A DNA stretch of 64,000 nucleotides from Myxococcus fulvus. GTDB taxonomy: Bacteria; Myxococcota; Myxococcia; Myxococcales; Myxococcaceae. How positions within the stretch are numbered: position 1 is the first letter of the stretch; each line of letters opens with the position of its first letter. Under the pieces are notes generated by a model, which saw only the letters and a program-made list of their open reading frames with translations, had not been told where the DNA came from and did not search any database. The stretch covers positions 620,001 through 684,000 of the forward strand of contig NZ_FOIB01000002.1 in assembly GCF_900111765.1 (NCBI RefSeq), in the 5' to 3' direction. Position numbers and translations under genes: made by a program. Positions 1 through 10,409 of the stretch are shown here, piece by piece.

Positions 1-1218
1 GGACGTCTGCAGGCGCCCGTCGTCGCGGAACGTGTACAGGCCCAGCGCCACCGGCAGCACCACCGCGAGCAGCGCGGACACGCCCGCCACCGCCTTGCGC
101 GCGCCCTCGCTCCTGGAGCCCATCAGCGCCCAGAAGCCGAACGCGACGAAAACCGGCACCACCGCCAGCTGCGTCACCGTGAAGCGCCCCAGCGGCACGA
201 AGTTGAGCAGCACCACCGCGCGGAACGTGAAGTACGCCGCGGGCACCACCGCCGCCGCCACCAGCCAGCGCGTGTCCGGCCGCGCCTTCCACGCCTTCAC
301 CATGCCCCACAGGCCGAGCAGCCCCACGCCCGGCGTCAGGGTGAAGAGCGCCACGCCCGGCCAGAAGAACAGCTGCTGCGCGCGCCAGCCAATGGCCGCC
401 CCCGAGCCCGCCGAGGACGCCACCCAGTCCCGGTGGAAGTCCTCCACCGCCTTCACCGGGTAGAACGGGTCGCCGTGCATCAGCTCGTTGCCCTGCATCC
501 ACAACAGGGGGAACGGCAGGCAGGCGAGGCCGAAGCCCACCGCGCGCGTCACCGCCGCCACCTTGTCCTGGCTGCTGAAGAACAGCCCCAGGCACAACAG
601 CGGGATGTACATCCACGCGTCGTAGCGCAGCGCGCACGCGAGGTTGAGCATCAGCGCGGCCTGGAACAGCGGCGCGAAGCGGTTCTCGTCCACCCCTTCC
701 GCGTAGAACGCGAACGCGGCCAGCATGAAGAACAGCGACACCGCCTCGCTGCCCGCGGTGGTGGAGAACTGCAGGTGCATGCCCCACGCGCTGAACACCA
801 GCGCGGCCACCACGCCCGCACGCCAGTCGAACAACCGCCGAGTCAGCGCGAACAACGGCACCACCGACAGCACGCCGAACAGCAGGCTCACCACGCGCCC
901 GGCCACCTCCCGGTCGAACACCGACAGCGCGATGCCCACCAGGTACATGTGCAGCGGGCCGAACTGGTACGCGCCATCACCGTACGCGGTGATGAGGTGC
1001 GGGGCGCGCAGCCACCGCTCCGCCAGCTCCGTGCGCACCACCGCGTCGCCGTACAGGTTCTCGTTCACGAAGAAGACGAGCAGCCGGGGCACCAGCGCCA
1101 CTGCCAACAGCACTCCGATGTGAAGGCGCGTGCTCGGCTCGGGCGCGGGGGATGGAACCGCCGCGAGACTCGGCACGGAGGACGGAGGGTGGGAGACGGA
1201 GGTAGGTGCGGTCGCCAT
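1..1218 (-). CDS. Membrane glycosyltransferase, PMT/ArnT-like (incomplete at window edge)
   Basis: The frame is open from an ATG at 1218 to the window start, giving 406 codons without a stop, so the C-terminus is missing. After a short Pro/Ser-rich N-terminus comes a first membrane helix (VLLAVALVPRLLVFF) and then an exported loop with acidic residues (NENLYGDAVVRTELAERW). Further hydrophobic helices follow, among them LVGIALSVF, VVSLLFGVLSVVPLFAL and VVAALVFSAWGM. This layout, helix 1 followed by a loop carrying the catalytic acidic residue, is typical of GT-C family enzymes such as dolichyl-phosphate-mannose mannosyltransferases (PMT_2) and ArnT, which use lipid-linked sugars on the outer face of the inner membrane. 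Acceptor and donor cannot be told from the sequence. It is transcribed away from prkA, with 613 bp between the two starts. Confidence 0.75.
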   Translation of the reverse strand, partial: MATAPTSVSHPPSSVPSLAAVPSPAPEPSTRLHIGVLLAVALVPRLLVFFVNENLYGDAVVRTELAERWLRAPHLITAYGDGAYQFGPLHMYLVGIALSVFDREVAGRVVSLLFGVLSVVPLFALTRRLFDWRAGVVAALVFSAWGMHLQFSTTAGSEAVSLFFMLAAFAFYAEGVDENRFAPLFQAALMLNLACALRYDAWMYIPLLCLGLFFSSQDKVAAVTRAVGFGLACLPFPLLWMQGNELMHGDPFYPVKAVEDFHRDWVASSAGSGAAIGWRAQQLFFWPGVALFTLTPGVGLLGLWGMVKAWKARPDTRWLVAAAVVPAAYFTFRAVVLLNFVPLGRFTVTQLAVVPVFVAFGFWALMGSRSEGARKAVAGVSALLAVVLPVALGLYTFRDDGRLQTS

Positions 1219-1831
1219 GACGCGCGGCAGGATACGCAGGCACGGCCCAAAGCCAAGCCGGTGACCCCGTCTTCTCCCGACTCCCCGCAGCCGACTTCAC
1301 CCTCAGCGAACCGCGCGGCGGAGCGAGCACACCGCCGCCCTCGCGCGCCCTGGAGGCGCCGCGGACCAGGCCAACGTGTACCGCGTGGCGAATGTATCAC
1401 CCTTCGGTGCAGGCACGCCCGCCTGGCTGCTGTCAGGGATGTCCGACGCCCCTCACCGGCACCGCCGACATGTGGAAGGAACACAGACGCCGCCCCACAA
1501 CCAGCCAACAGTCCGCCTCTGGCAAGGCCGTCAGGCGTTCAATACCCCTCGCGTTCCGGGGGGGCACCTACCCCGTTGCACGCGCCGCCCTATAATCACC
1601 CTTGCCTCTTCACCCCGTGGAGGGGGCGCGCCTTTCGCGGCGTCCTGCCCCTGACACGAGCGTAACGCGCGGTCCCATTCCGCGGCGGGGTCCCGAATTG
1701 GCTGCAGGGCTGTCGTGCCTGGGACCTCGGCGGGATGGTTGTGGAATGGCAATCCAGCCCTCCAGGTTCACCATTCTGGCCCCCTAGGGCGCGAGTGCCT
1801 CGCACCCCAGGCCGGCTTCCGAGGGAGAGAC
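1219..1831. other. Intergenic region between divergent glycosyltransferase and prkA
   Basis: These 613 bp separate two divergent starts, and no open frame in them looks like a gene. It must hold the promoters of both neighbours. A perfect TATAAT hexamer stands at 1591-1596 about 236 bases before prkA, but no convincing -35 element lies 16-18 bp upstream (TTGCAC at 1577-1582 is only 8 bp away). I looked for a sigma-54 site with GG and GC spaced by 10 bases and found none. The length would allow a long prkA leader or a small RNA, but nothing proves one. Confidence 0.4.
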
Positions 1832-3895
<2,064 letters not shown>

Positions 3896-3921
3896 CCACC
3901 TCAGGAGAAGGGCGAGCCGTC

Positions 3922-5031
3922 GTGACCTTGAAGATCCACCAGGACCACTCCCGCTTCAAACAGATCGTCCGCGGGAAGATCAAAGCCAACCTGCGCAAGT
4001 ACGTGCAGAAGGGCGAGATGATTGGGAAGAAGGGCAAGGATGCCATCAGCATCCCCATCCCCTTCATCGACATCCCCCGCTTCAAGTACGGCCACAAGGA
4101 GCAGGGCGGCGTCGGCCAGGGTGACGGCGAGGTGGGCCAGCAGCTCGGCCCCGGGGCAGTGGAGCCCGGGGACGGGCACCAGGCCGGCCAGGGCGAGGGA
4201 GACCACGCCCTGGAGGTGGATGTCACGCTCGAGGAGCTGGCGCAGATATTGGGCGAGGAGCTGCAACTGCCCAACATCGAGCGGCGCCAGAACGAGAAGA
4301 TCATCACCCAGAAGATTCGCTACACCGGCATCAACACCACCGGCCCCGAATCCCTGCGCCACTTCAAGCGCACCTTCAAGCAGGCCCTGCGCAGACAGAT
4401 TGCCGCCGGCACCTACGACGCCGCCAGGCCCGTCATCATCCCCACCCGCGAGGACCGCCGCTACCGCAGCTACAAGCTGCAGGACCTCCCGGAGACCAAC
4501 GCCGTCATCATCTACATGATGGACGTGTCCGGCTCCATGGGTGACGAGCAGAAGGAGATCGTCCGCATCGAGAGCTTCTGGCTCGATACGTGGCTGCGCC
4601 ACCAATACAAGGGCCTGGAGGCGCGCTACATCATCCACGACGCGGTGGCGCGCGAGGTGGACCGCGACACGTTCTTCCACACCCGCGAGTCCGGCGGGAC
4701 GATGATCTCCAGCGCCTACAAGCTCTGCCGCGACATCATCCTGGCCGACTACCCGAAGAGCGCGTGGAACGTCTATCCGTTCCACTTCAGCGACGGCGAC
4801 AACTGGAGCGCGGACGACACGCGCCAGTGCATCGAGATGCTGCGCAACGACGTGCTGCCCAACGTCAACCAGTTCGCCTACGGACAGGTGGAGTCCCCCT
4901 ACGGCAGCGGTCAGTTCATCAAGGACCTTCGCGAGGCGGTGGGTGACACCCCCAACGTCGCGCTCAGCGAAATCGCGGACAAGGACGCCATCTACGCGTC
5001 CATCAAGGACTTCCTCGGCAAGGGACGCTGA
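3922..5031 (+). CDS. DUF444 family protein (YeaH/YhbH), VWA-like
   Basis: The 369-aa protein starts at GTG 3922 behind the ribosome-binding site AGGAGAAGGG at 3903-3912. It matches the YeaH (E. coli) / YhbH (B. subtilis) family: a basic N-terminus beginning [17 protein letters not shown], a Gly/Glu-rich linker of about 45 residues, and a C-terminal von Willebrand factor A-like domain with the metal-site signature DVSGS (D201, S203, S205). The family is a cytoplasmic partner of PrkA/YeaG in stress and sporulation responses; its biochemical role is not settled. The linker is low in complexity and looks disordered. It lies between prkA and spoVR and is presumably co-transcribed with both. Confidence 0.93.
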   Translation: MTLKIHQDHSRFKQIVRGKIKANLRKYVQKGEMIGKKGKDAISIPIPFIDIPRFKYGHKEQGGVGQGDGEVGQQLGPGAVEPGDGHQAGQGEGDHALEVDVTLEELAQILGEELQLPNIERRQNEKIITQKIRYTGINTTGPESLRHFKRTFKQALRRQIAAGTYDAARPVIIPTREDRRYRSYKLQDLPETNAVIIYMMDVSGSMGDEQKEIVRIESFWLDTWLRHQYKGLEARYIIHDAVAREVDRDTFFHTRESGGTMISSAYKLCRDIILADYPKSAWNVYPFHFSDGDNWSADDTRQCIEMLRNDVLPNVNQFAYGQVESPYGSGQFIKDLREAVGDTPNVALSEIADKDAIYASIKDFLGKGR

Positions 5032-5071
5032 AGCCTCAACGCCCCCACCTGTCCTCCGGAGAGACTTCCCG

Positions 5072-6565
5072 ATGCCCAAGAGCCTTACGCCCCGTCTCGC
5101 CGCGCTGAGGGATGAGATCCACGGCTACGCGAAGGAGTTCGGACTCGACTTCTTCGACACCGTCTTCGAGATGGTGTCCTACGACGAGATGAACATGGTC
5201 GCCGCCTACGGCGGCTTCCCCACCCGCTACCCGCACTGGCGCTGGGGCATGGAGTACGAGCAGCTCTCCAAGGGCTACGAGTACGGCCTGAGCAAGATCT
5301 ACGAGCTCGTCATCAACAACGACCCCTGCTACGCGTACTTGATGGAGAGCAACCCGGAGGTGGACCAGAAGCTGGTCATGGCCCACGTCTACGGACACTG
5401 CGACTTCTTCAAGAACAACTTCTCCTTCCGCCACACCAACCGGCGGATGATCGACGAGATGGCCAACCACGCCACGCGGGTGCGCCGCTGGGTGGACAAG
5501 ATTGGCGTGGAGAAGGTCGAGGACTTCATCGACCGGACGCTGAGCCTGGAGAACCTCATCGACCAGCACTCGCCCCACATCCGGCGCAACCCGGACCCCA
5601 GGCGCGCGGAAGACGAGCTCAAGTCCAACGAGCGCGTGGAGGGCTTCAAGGTCGGCCGCGAGTACATGCGCGGCTACATCAACCCGTCCGAGTTCCTCGA
5701 CTCCCAGCGCAAGAAGGTGGAGGACGAGAAGCAGCGGGCCAAGAAGTTCCCCGAGCGCCCCCAACGCGACGTGCTGCTCTTCCTCCTGGAGGAAGCGCCG
5801 CTGGAGCCGTGGGAGTCGGACATCCTGGCCATCCTCCGCGAGGAGGCCTACTACTTCGCGCCCCAGGGCCAGACGAAGATCATGAACGAGGGGTGGGCCA
5901 GCTACTGGCACTCCACCATCATGACCCGCAGGGCGCTGCGCGACGACGAAATCATCGACTACGCCGACCACCACTCCGGCACCATGGGCACGCGCCCCGG
6001 CGCCATCAATCCCTACAAGCTGGGCATCGAGCTGTGGCGGGACATCGAGGAGCGCTGGAACAAGGGCCGCTTCGGCAAGGAGTGGGACGAGTGTGATGAT
6101 TTGCGCGCCCGCCGCAACTGGGACAAGAAGCTGGGCGCCGGACGCGAGAAGATCTTCGAGGTCCGCAAGCACTACAACGACATCACCTTCATCGACACGT
6201 TCCTGACGCCCGAGTTCGCGATGGAGCAGAAGCTCTTCGTGTATGGCTTCAACGACAAGCGCAACTCGTGGGAGATCCTCGACCGCGAGTTCCGCAAGGT
6301 GAAGAGCAAGCTGTTGCAAGGGCTCACCAACTTCGGCCAGCCCATCATCGAGGTGGTGGACGGCAACCACGAGAACCGCGGGGAGCTCCTGCTCGCGCAC
6401 AAGCACGACGGCCAGGACCTCAAGGGCGACTACGCCCGCGAGACGCTGCGCAACCTCCAGTCCCTGTGGCGCCGCCCCGTCAACATCGTCACCCGCTACG
6501 ACAACAAGGGCGTGATGCTGCGCTTCGACGGGACGAACCAGACGGAGAAGAAGGTGGAGCTGTAA
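5072..6565 (+). CDS. spoVR: SpoVR family protein (YcgB-like)
   Basis: The 497-aa product has the usual SpoVR length (about 470-510 aa). ATG 5072 was chosen over upstream in-frame starts because CTCCGGAGAGA precedes it and SpoVR homology begins here. Family-typical stretches include [22 protein letters not shown] near the N-terminus, GHCDFFKNN, and the histidine/glutamate-rich segment [14 protein letters not shown] in the middle. In Bacillus SpoVR is needed for normal spore cortex formation, and in enterobacteria YcgB belongs to the RpoS-linked YeaG/YeaH group. In a fruiting myxobacterium a role in starvation or spore formation is a fair inference. It is the last gene of the prkA operon and converges on the kinase gene, with 19 bp between the stops. 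Confidence 0.94.
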   Translation: MPKSLTPRLAALRDEIHGYAKEFGLDFFDTVFEMVSYDEMNMVAAYGGFPTRYPHWRWGMEYEQLSKGYEYGLSKIYELVINNDPCYAYLMESNPEVDQKLVMAHVYGHCDFFKNNFSFRHTNRRMIDEMANHATRVRRWVDKIGVEKVEDFIDRTLSLENLIDQHSPHIRRNPDPRRAEDELKSNERVEGFKVGREYMRGYINPSEFLDSQRKKVEDEKQRAKKFPERPQRDVLLFLLEEAPLEPWESDILAILREEAYYFAPQGQTKIMNEGWASYWHSTIMTRRALRDDEIIDYADHHSGTMGTRPGAINPYKLGIELWRDIEERWNKGRFGKEWDECDDLRARRNWDKKLGAGREKIFEVRKHYNDITFIDTFLTPEFAMEQKLFVYGFNDKRNSWEILDREFRKVKSKLLQGLTNFGQPIIEVVDGNHENRGELLLAHKHDGQDLKGDYARETLRNLQSLWRRPVNIVTRYDNKGVMLRFDGTNQTEKKVEL

Positions 6566-6578
6566 CCCCCGGCGAGGG

Positions 6579-6592
6579 GCCCGCTCACGGGC
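6579..6592. terminator. Short GC hairpin between convergent spoVR and kinase genes
   Basis: GCCCG at 6579-6583 pairs with CGGGC at 6588-6592 across a 4-base loop, in the 19-bp gap and over the end of the kinase gene. It is short and has no T-run, so termination in either direction is only possible. Confidence 0.3.
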
Positions 6593-7616
6593 GGGTCTCC
6601 GCGATGGCGGCGGACCTCACGGGCGCGAAGCCCGCGTCCTGCCCCCGCGCCCCCAGGCGCTCCAGCGCCGTGCACAGCGCATCCACGCGGCCGAAGCGCG
6701 CGGACGGGTCCTCCTCCAGACAGCGCTCGACGGCCTCCGCGAAGTCCAGGTCGACTCCCGGCACCAGGTCCACCAGCGGCACCAGCGCGGCCGCCACCCG
6801 GTCCGCACCGGAGGCGCGCACATGCGGGACACGTCCCGTGCACAGCTCGTACACGAGCAGCCCCAGGGCATACAAATCACTCTGCGGCGTGGCCGGCGCC
6901 CCCAGGCGGACCTCGGGCGCCATGTAGCGCGGCGTGCCGACGACGCCCGGCACGGCCCACGGCTTCGAGCGGTCCGTCCCCACGAAGGCCGCGAGCCCGA
7001 AGTCGAGCAGCTTGATGCTGCCATCCGCGTCCAGGATGGCGTTGCCCGGCTTCACGTCCCGGTGGAGCACCCCGCGCTGATGCGCCGCCCTCAGGCCCCG
7101 CGCGAGCCCCAGCGCGATGTCCAGCGCGTACCGCCACGGCAGGGGCAGCGCCAGCTCCGCCAGGCTCTTGCCGTCCACGTACTCGTACACCAGATACGGC
7201 CGCCCCTCGACCTGCCCTGCCCGGAACACCGTGACGACGTTGGGGTGCTTGATTCGGGCGATGGCGCGCGCCTCGATGGCGAAGCTGTCCAACGTGCTGG
7301 TGTCCGGCTCCAGCGCGACGCTCAGCTTGAGCGCCACCAGCCTGTCCAATGACGTGTCATGCGCCAGGTACACCGCGCCCATGCCGCCCCGCCCCAACAG
7401 CCGCACCAGGTGGAACTCGTCCAGCACCCCGGGCGGCGTCCACGTCCGCGCCGCCGCGGGCCCACAGGGCGGCAACGGCGCGTCCAGGGGGCCCGGACAG
7501 GACTGGCTGCGCATGACGGCGACCAGCAGCTCCCGACACGCGGGACACTCGGCGGCGTGGCGATGGACCCGGCCCCGGGCCCCGCTGTCCAGCCGCTCCT
7601 CGACGAGCGCCACCAC
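6585..7616 (-). CDS. Cytoplasmic Ser/Thr protein kinase with N-terminal zinc-binding anti-sigma-like domain
   Basis: From GTG 7616 the protein has 343 aa. Its N-terminus contains HAAECPAC, the H-x3-C-x2-C signature of zinc-binding anti-sigma domains. The frame stays open upstream and encodes SSGCLCEEDV just before the annotated start, which resembles the usual beginning of such kinases, so the true start may be an unusual codon further upstream (for example CTG 7631). The Hanks-type kinase domain is complete: glycine loop GRGGMGAVY, lysine in VALK, HRDVKPGN, DFG and YMAPE. No membrane helix is visible, so it should be cytoplasmic. It is divergent from a sigma factor gene. Kinase-sigma pairs of this sort (ECF/STPK systems) are known in myxobacteria and planctomycetes, where phosphorylation activates the sigma factor. 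That link is inferred here. Confidence 0.9.
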   Translation of the reverse strand: MVALVEERLDSGARGRVHRHAAECPACRELLVAVMRSQSCPGPLDAPLPPCGPAAARTWTPPGVLDEFHLVRLLGRGGMGAVYLAHDTSLDRLVALKLSVALEPDTSTLDSFAIEARAIARIKHPNVVTVFRAGQVEGRPYLVYEYVDGKSLAELALPLPWRYALDIALGLARGLRAAHQRGVLHRDVKPGNAILDADGSIKLLDFGLAAFVGTDRSKPWAVPGVVGTPRYMAPEVRLGAPATPQSDLYALGLLVYELCTGRVPHVRASGADRVAAALVPLVDLVPGVDLDFAEAVERCLEEDPSARFGRVDALCTALERLGARGQDAGFAPVRSAAIAETRP

Positions 7617-7684
7617 GTCTTCCTCGCACAGGCAGCCGGATGAAAGGATTTGCCACCCCCTGTATGCCCCCGGCCCAAGCCTCT

Positions 7685-7732
7685 CATGAAACGGGCCGCC
7701 ACCGGGACGGCGAGCAACACTTCCGTTTCATG
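7685..7732. promoter_or_regulatory. Perfect 10-bp inverted repeat in the kinase/sigma divergent promoter region
   Basis: CATGAAACGG at 7685-7694 is repeated as its exact reverse complement CCGTTTCATG at 7723-7732, 28 bp apart. The arms face each other, so each TGAAAC could be the -35 element of one of two overlapping promoters, for the sigma gene rightward and the kinase gene leftward. TGAAAC-like -35 elements are common for ECF-type sigma factors. An operator for a dimeric repressor is the alternative. Confidence 0.45.
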
Positions 7733-7803
7733 CCCAAAGGACACCTTCACCTAGATTAACCTGCACAGCCAGTAAAGTCGGCCTGTTGGGATATACTGAG
7801 GGG

Positions 7804-8715
7804 ATGAAGGAGGGGGGCTTGGCATTCGCACCGTTGTTCCTGGCGCATGCGGGCCGCCTGGGAACGTCCGCCACGACGGAGGAGCTGGAGTCGCGGCTGT
7901 CCCACTTCTGGCGCGAGGGGCGCGCGCGGTGGCCGGACATCCCCTTGCCCGCGGAGAGCCTCGTCCGGCATCTGGCCCTGCACTTGCCTCGCCTGGCCCC
8001 GGGTGACGAGCTGACGGCGGCGCTGGAGCGGTTCGACGCGGGGGACCTCTATCTGGCGTGTGGCTGCGTCGAGGGCCTGCCCGCCGCGCTCGCCGCCTTC
8101 GAGCGCCACCACATGACCGCCGTGCCCGCCGCGCTTTCACACATGCGGCTGCCAGCGGCGGTGGTGGACGAGGTGCGCCAGCAGCTCCGGGAGCGGCTCC
8201 TCGTGCGCACCGACGCGGCCCCGCGCATCGCCGAGTACTCGGGCCGGGGCTCCCTGGCCAACTGGGTGCGCGTGGTGGCCCTGCGCACCGCGTTGAGCCT
8301 GCTGCGCAAGTCCCACGAGCCGTGCCCCACGAGCGACGACTTCCTGGAGCTGCTCCCCGCCCCCCATCCCGACCCCGAGCTGGAGACCATCCAGCGCCGC
8401 TTCCATGACGAGTTCCGCAAGGCCCTGGAGGCGGCCTTCGCCATCCTCCCCGCCGAGCACCGCTACCTGCTGCGGCTGCACTTCGTGGATCGCCTCTCCA
8501 CCCCGAAGCTCGGCACCCTCTTCGGCGTCAATCAATCCACCATCTCCCGCTGGCTCCAGAGCGCCCAGCAGGCCGTGCATGACGAGACGCGGCGTCTGCT
8601 CAAGGAACGCCTGGACCTCTCCTCCCAGGAGTTCACCAGCGCCCTGCGCACCGTGGAGAGCCAGATTCATCTCAGCCTGACACGCATTCTCGATGAAACA
8701 GTTCACCCCAAGTGA
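7804..8715 (+). CDS. RNA polymerase sigma factor, sigma-70 family (Myxococcales-specific type)
   Basis: The product is 303 aa from ATG 7804. TTG 7786 is an alternative start that adds six residues, and neither has a well-placed ribosome-binding site. A central region resembles sigma region 2 (ILEDW-like stretch AEYSGRGSLANWVRVVALRTALSLLRK). A C-terminal region-4 helix-turn-helix follows (LPAEHRYLLRLHFVD, then LGTLFGVNQSTISRWLQSAQQAV). The overall length and the N-terminal APLFLAHAG segment agree with the Myxococcales sigma-70 family described as Sig-70_gmx1. It probably directs a small stress or developmental regulon and is likely controlled by the divergent kinase. The target promoters are unknown. 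Confidence 0.88.
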   Translation: MKEGGLAFAPLFLAHAGRLGTSATTEELESRLSHFWREGRARWPDIPLPAESLVRHLALHLPRLAPGDELTAALERFDAGDLYLACGCVEGLPAALAAFERHHMTAVPAALSHMRLPAAVVDEVRQQLRERLLVRTDAAPRIAEYSGRGSLANWVRVVALRTALSLLRKSHEPCPTSDDFLELLPAPHPDPELETIQRRFHDEFRKALEAAFAILPAEHRYLLRLHFVDRLSTPKLGTLFGVNQSTISRWLQSAQQAVHDETRRLLKERLDLSSQEFTSALRTVESQIHLSLTRILDETVHPK

Positions 8716-9000
8716 ATATCGAGAATCTGTGCATAGGTTGAAGACAGCGGGCGTCCTTCCTTCGCGACCGTTTCTCTAGACGCCCCTCATCCCAGCGCCG
8801 CCGTCGAGTCGAGCACCCTGTGCGCGGCAGGCCACCCGGCCTCAGCGCAGCCAGCAGTCCTCCCGGTCCATCGCGAGACACGCCCTCCTGATTGCCTCCA
8901 CCGCGCCGACCGGGGCGCGTCTGTCATCACCACCTCACCCGTTCATCCGGGAGAGCCCCCGTGTCGGCGCGGGCGCCACCCGGCTGCGCATCAGGACCCC
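8716..9000. other. Intergenic region after the sigma factor
   Basis: About 285 bp separate the sigma gene from the subtilase gene. GGGCGTC at 8749-8755 can pair with GACGCCC at 8779-8785 across 23 bases, a weak candidate terminator. The rest should hold the subtilase promoter, but no clear -35/-10 pair was recognised. Confidence 0.3.
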
Positions 9001-10380
9001 ATGCGGACTCCCTCCAACCTTGCCCGTCCCTTCCCTGGAATGAAGCTCCACGTGCTGTCCTTGCTCTGCGGGCTCGCGCTGGGATGGAGCGCGTGCGAGG
9101 CGCCGCGCGCGGGCTCCACCGGGGACGTGGACGCGAAGCACCTGGCGCGACTGGACCTGGCGGCCCCCGAGGCGCGCATCCCCGACGAGTACATCGTCGT
9201 CTTCGGCGAGGCCGTCACGGGCCGGGCCATGGCGGCGACGGAGGACGAAGTGGCTCGCGCGGGTGGCGACAACGCGCTGCTGCATCGCTACTCCGTCATC
9301 CCGGGCTTCGCCGCGCGCCTGGACGCCACTCAACTCGAACGGCTGCGCCGCAACCCCGCCGTGGCCGCCATCGAGCAGAACCAATCCGTGTCGCTCTCCG
9401 CCGTCTACCCCACCGACACGGTGGGCATCGACCGCGTGGACCAGCGCCAGGGACGCAACGGCCTGTACGACGACCGCGACGCCACCGGCGTGGGGACGCA
9501 TGTGTATGTCCTCGACACCGGCATCAACACGCAGCACTCGGAGTTCTCCGGCCGGATTGACACCTCGGAGGGTTTCATCCCCGACGGGCGGGGCTACGAG
9601 GACTGCAACGGACATGGCACCCACGTGGCGAGCCTCATCGGGGGCACCACGTACGGCATGGCCCGGCAGACGACCCTCCACGCCGTGCGGGTGCTGACCT
9701 GCGCCGGGAGGAGCAGCTGGGCCACCGTCATCATGGGCCTGGAGTTCGTCCGGAGTGACTGCGCCGCCCAGGCCGCGCGGTGTGTCGCCAACCTGAGCCT
9801 CACCGGCCCGCTCTCCCCCACGACCAACGCGACGGTGGCGCAACTGGTGAACGCGGGCATCCCCGTCGTGGTCGCCGCGGGCAACGACAACCTGGATGCA
9901 TGCACGCAGTCTCCCGCGAGCGAGCCCAAGGCCCTCACCGTGGCGGCCGTCGACGGGAACGACCAACGCTGGAGCGACTCCAACTGGGGGGCCTGCGTGG
10001 ACCTCTTCGCGCCAGGCGTGGACATCCTCGGGGCCTGGACGGGAGACGCCGTGGCGGCCCAGTTCGAGACGGGGACCTCCATGGCCAGCCCCCACGTCGC
10101 GGGCGCCCTGGCGCAGTACCTGGGCGAGCACCCGAACGTCACGCCCGCGCAGCTCGACGCGAAGCTCAAGGGCTCGGCGACGCTCTCCTGCGTGGCGGAC
10201 CGCAAGGGCAGCCCCGACCTGATGCTCTTCAGTGACCTGGACCAGGGCAACGCCCACTGCGTGGCGACGACCGACAGCTGTCAGGGATTGTGCGGGCAGG
10301 CGGCGGTGAGCTGCTTCTGCGACCCCACCTGCCTCGACTTCAACGACTGCTGTCCCGACTTCGAGGAAGTGTGCCTGTGA
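9001..10380 (+). CDS. Secreted subtilisin-like serine protease (S8) with C-terminal somatomedin-B-like domain
   Basis: The 459-aa preproprotein starts at ATG 9001 after CAGGA; ATG 9040 (MKLHVLSLL) would give a shorter signal. The signal region ends in a Cys (GWSAC), so it may be a lipoprotein. An inhibitor_I9-type propeptide (PDEYIVVFGEAV to AAIEQNQS) precedes the peptidase domain, which has the full triad: Asp172 (VLDTG), His205 (GHGTHVAS) and Ser360 (GTSMASPHVAG). This is a proteinase K-like arrangement. The last 40 residues hold eight cysteines in the order C-x3-C-x6-C-x-C-x3-C-x5-CC-x6-C (SCQGLC ... NDCCPDF), the spacing type of somatomedin B domains. It likely works outside the cell in proteolysis of prey or surface proteins. 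The Hint lipoprotein gene follows 29 bp later. Confidence 0.93.
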   Translation: MRTPSNLARPFPGMKLHVLSLLCGLALGWSACEAPRAGSTGDVDAKHLARLDLAAPEARIPDEYIVVFGEAVTGRAMAATEDEVARAGGDNALLHRYSVIPGFAARLDATQLERLRRNPAVAAIEQNQSVSLSAVYPTDTVGIDRVDQRQGRNGLYDDRDATGVGTHVYVLDTGINTQHSEFSGRIDTSEGFIPDGRGYEDCNGHGTHVASLIGGTTYGMARQTTLHAVRVLTCAGRSSWATVIMGLEFVRSDCAAQAARCVANLSLTGPLSPTTNATVAQLVNAGIPVVVAAGNDNLDACTQSPASEPKALTVAAVDGNDQRWSDSNWGACVDLFAPGVDILGAWTGDAVAAQFETGTSMASPHVAGALAQYLGEHPNVTPAQLDAKLKGSATLSCVADRKGSPDLMLFSDLDQGNAHCVATTDSCQGLCGQAAVSCFCDPTCLDFNDCCPDFEEVCL

Positions 10381-10409
10381 AAGCTGTTCCACGACGAGGA
10401 GGAAGCGCC

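Noticed and set aside
1559..1580. Possible sigma-54 promoter (GGCAC ... TTGCA) before prkA
   Set aside because: The GG-GC spacing is 13 bases rather than 10, so it does not fit a -24/-12 element.
1591..1596. TATAAT as a firm sigma-70 promoter of prkA
   Set aside because: No acceptable -35 element lies at the proper distance, so it is only mentioned with the intergenic region.
433..1665. A 410-codon open frame on the plus strand
   Set aside because: It is antisense to the glycosyltransferase, consists of Arg/His/Gln-rich low-complexity sequence and has no homology-like motif.
7617..7690. A longer frame-shifted reading of the kinase N-terminus beginning MANPFIRLPV
   Set aside because: That frame leaves the kinase frame. 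The in-frame upstream residues SSGCLCEEDV fit the domain better, though no standard start codon is present.
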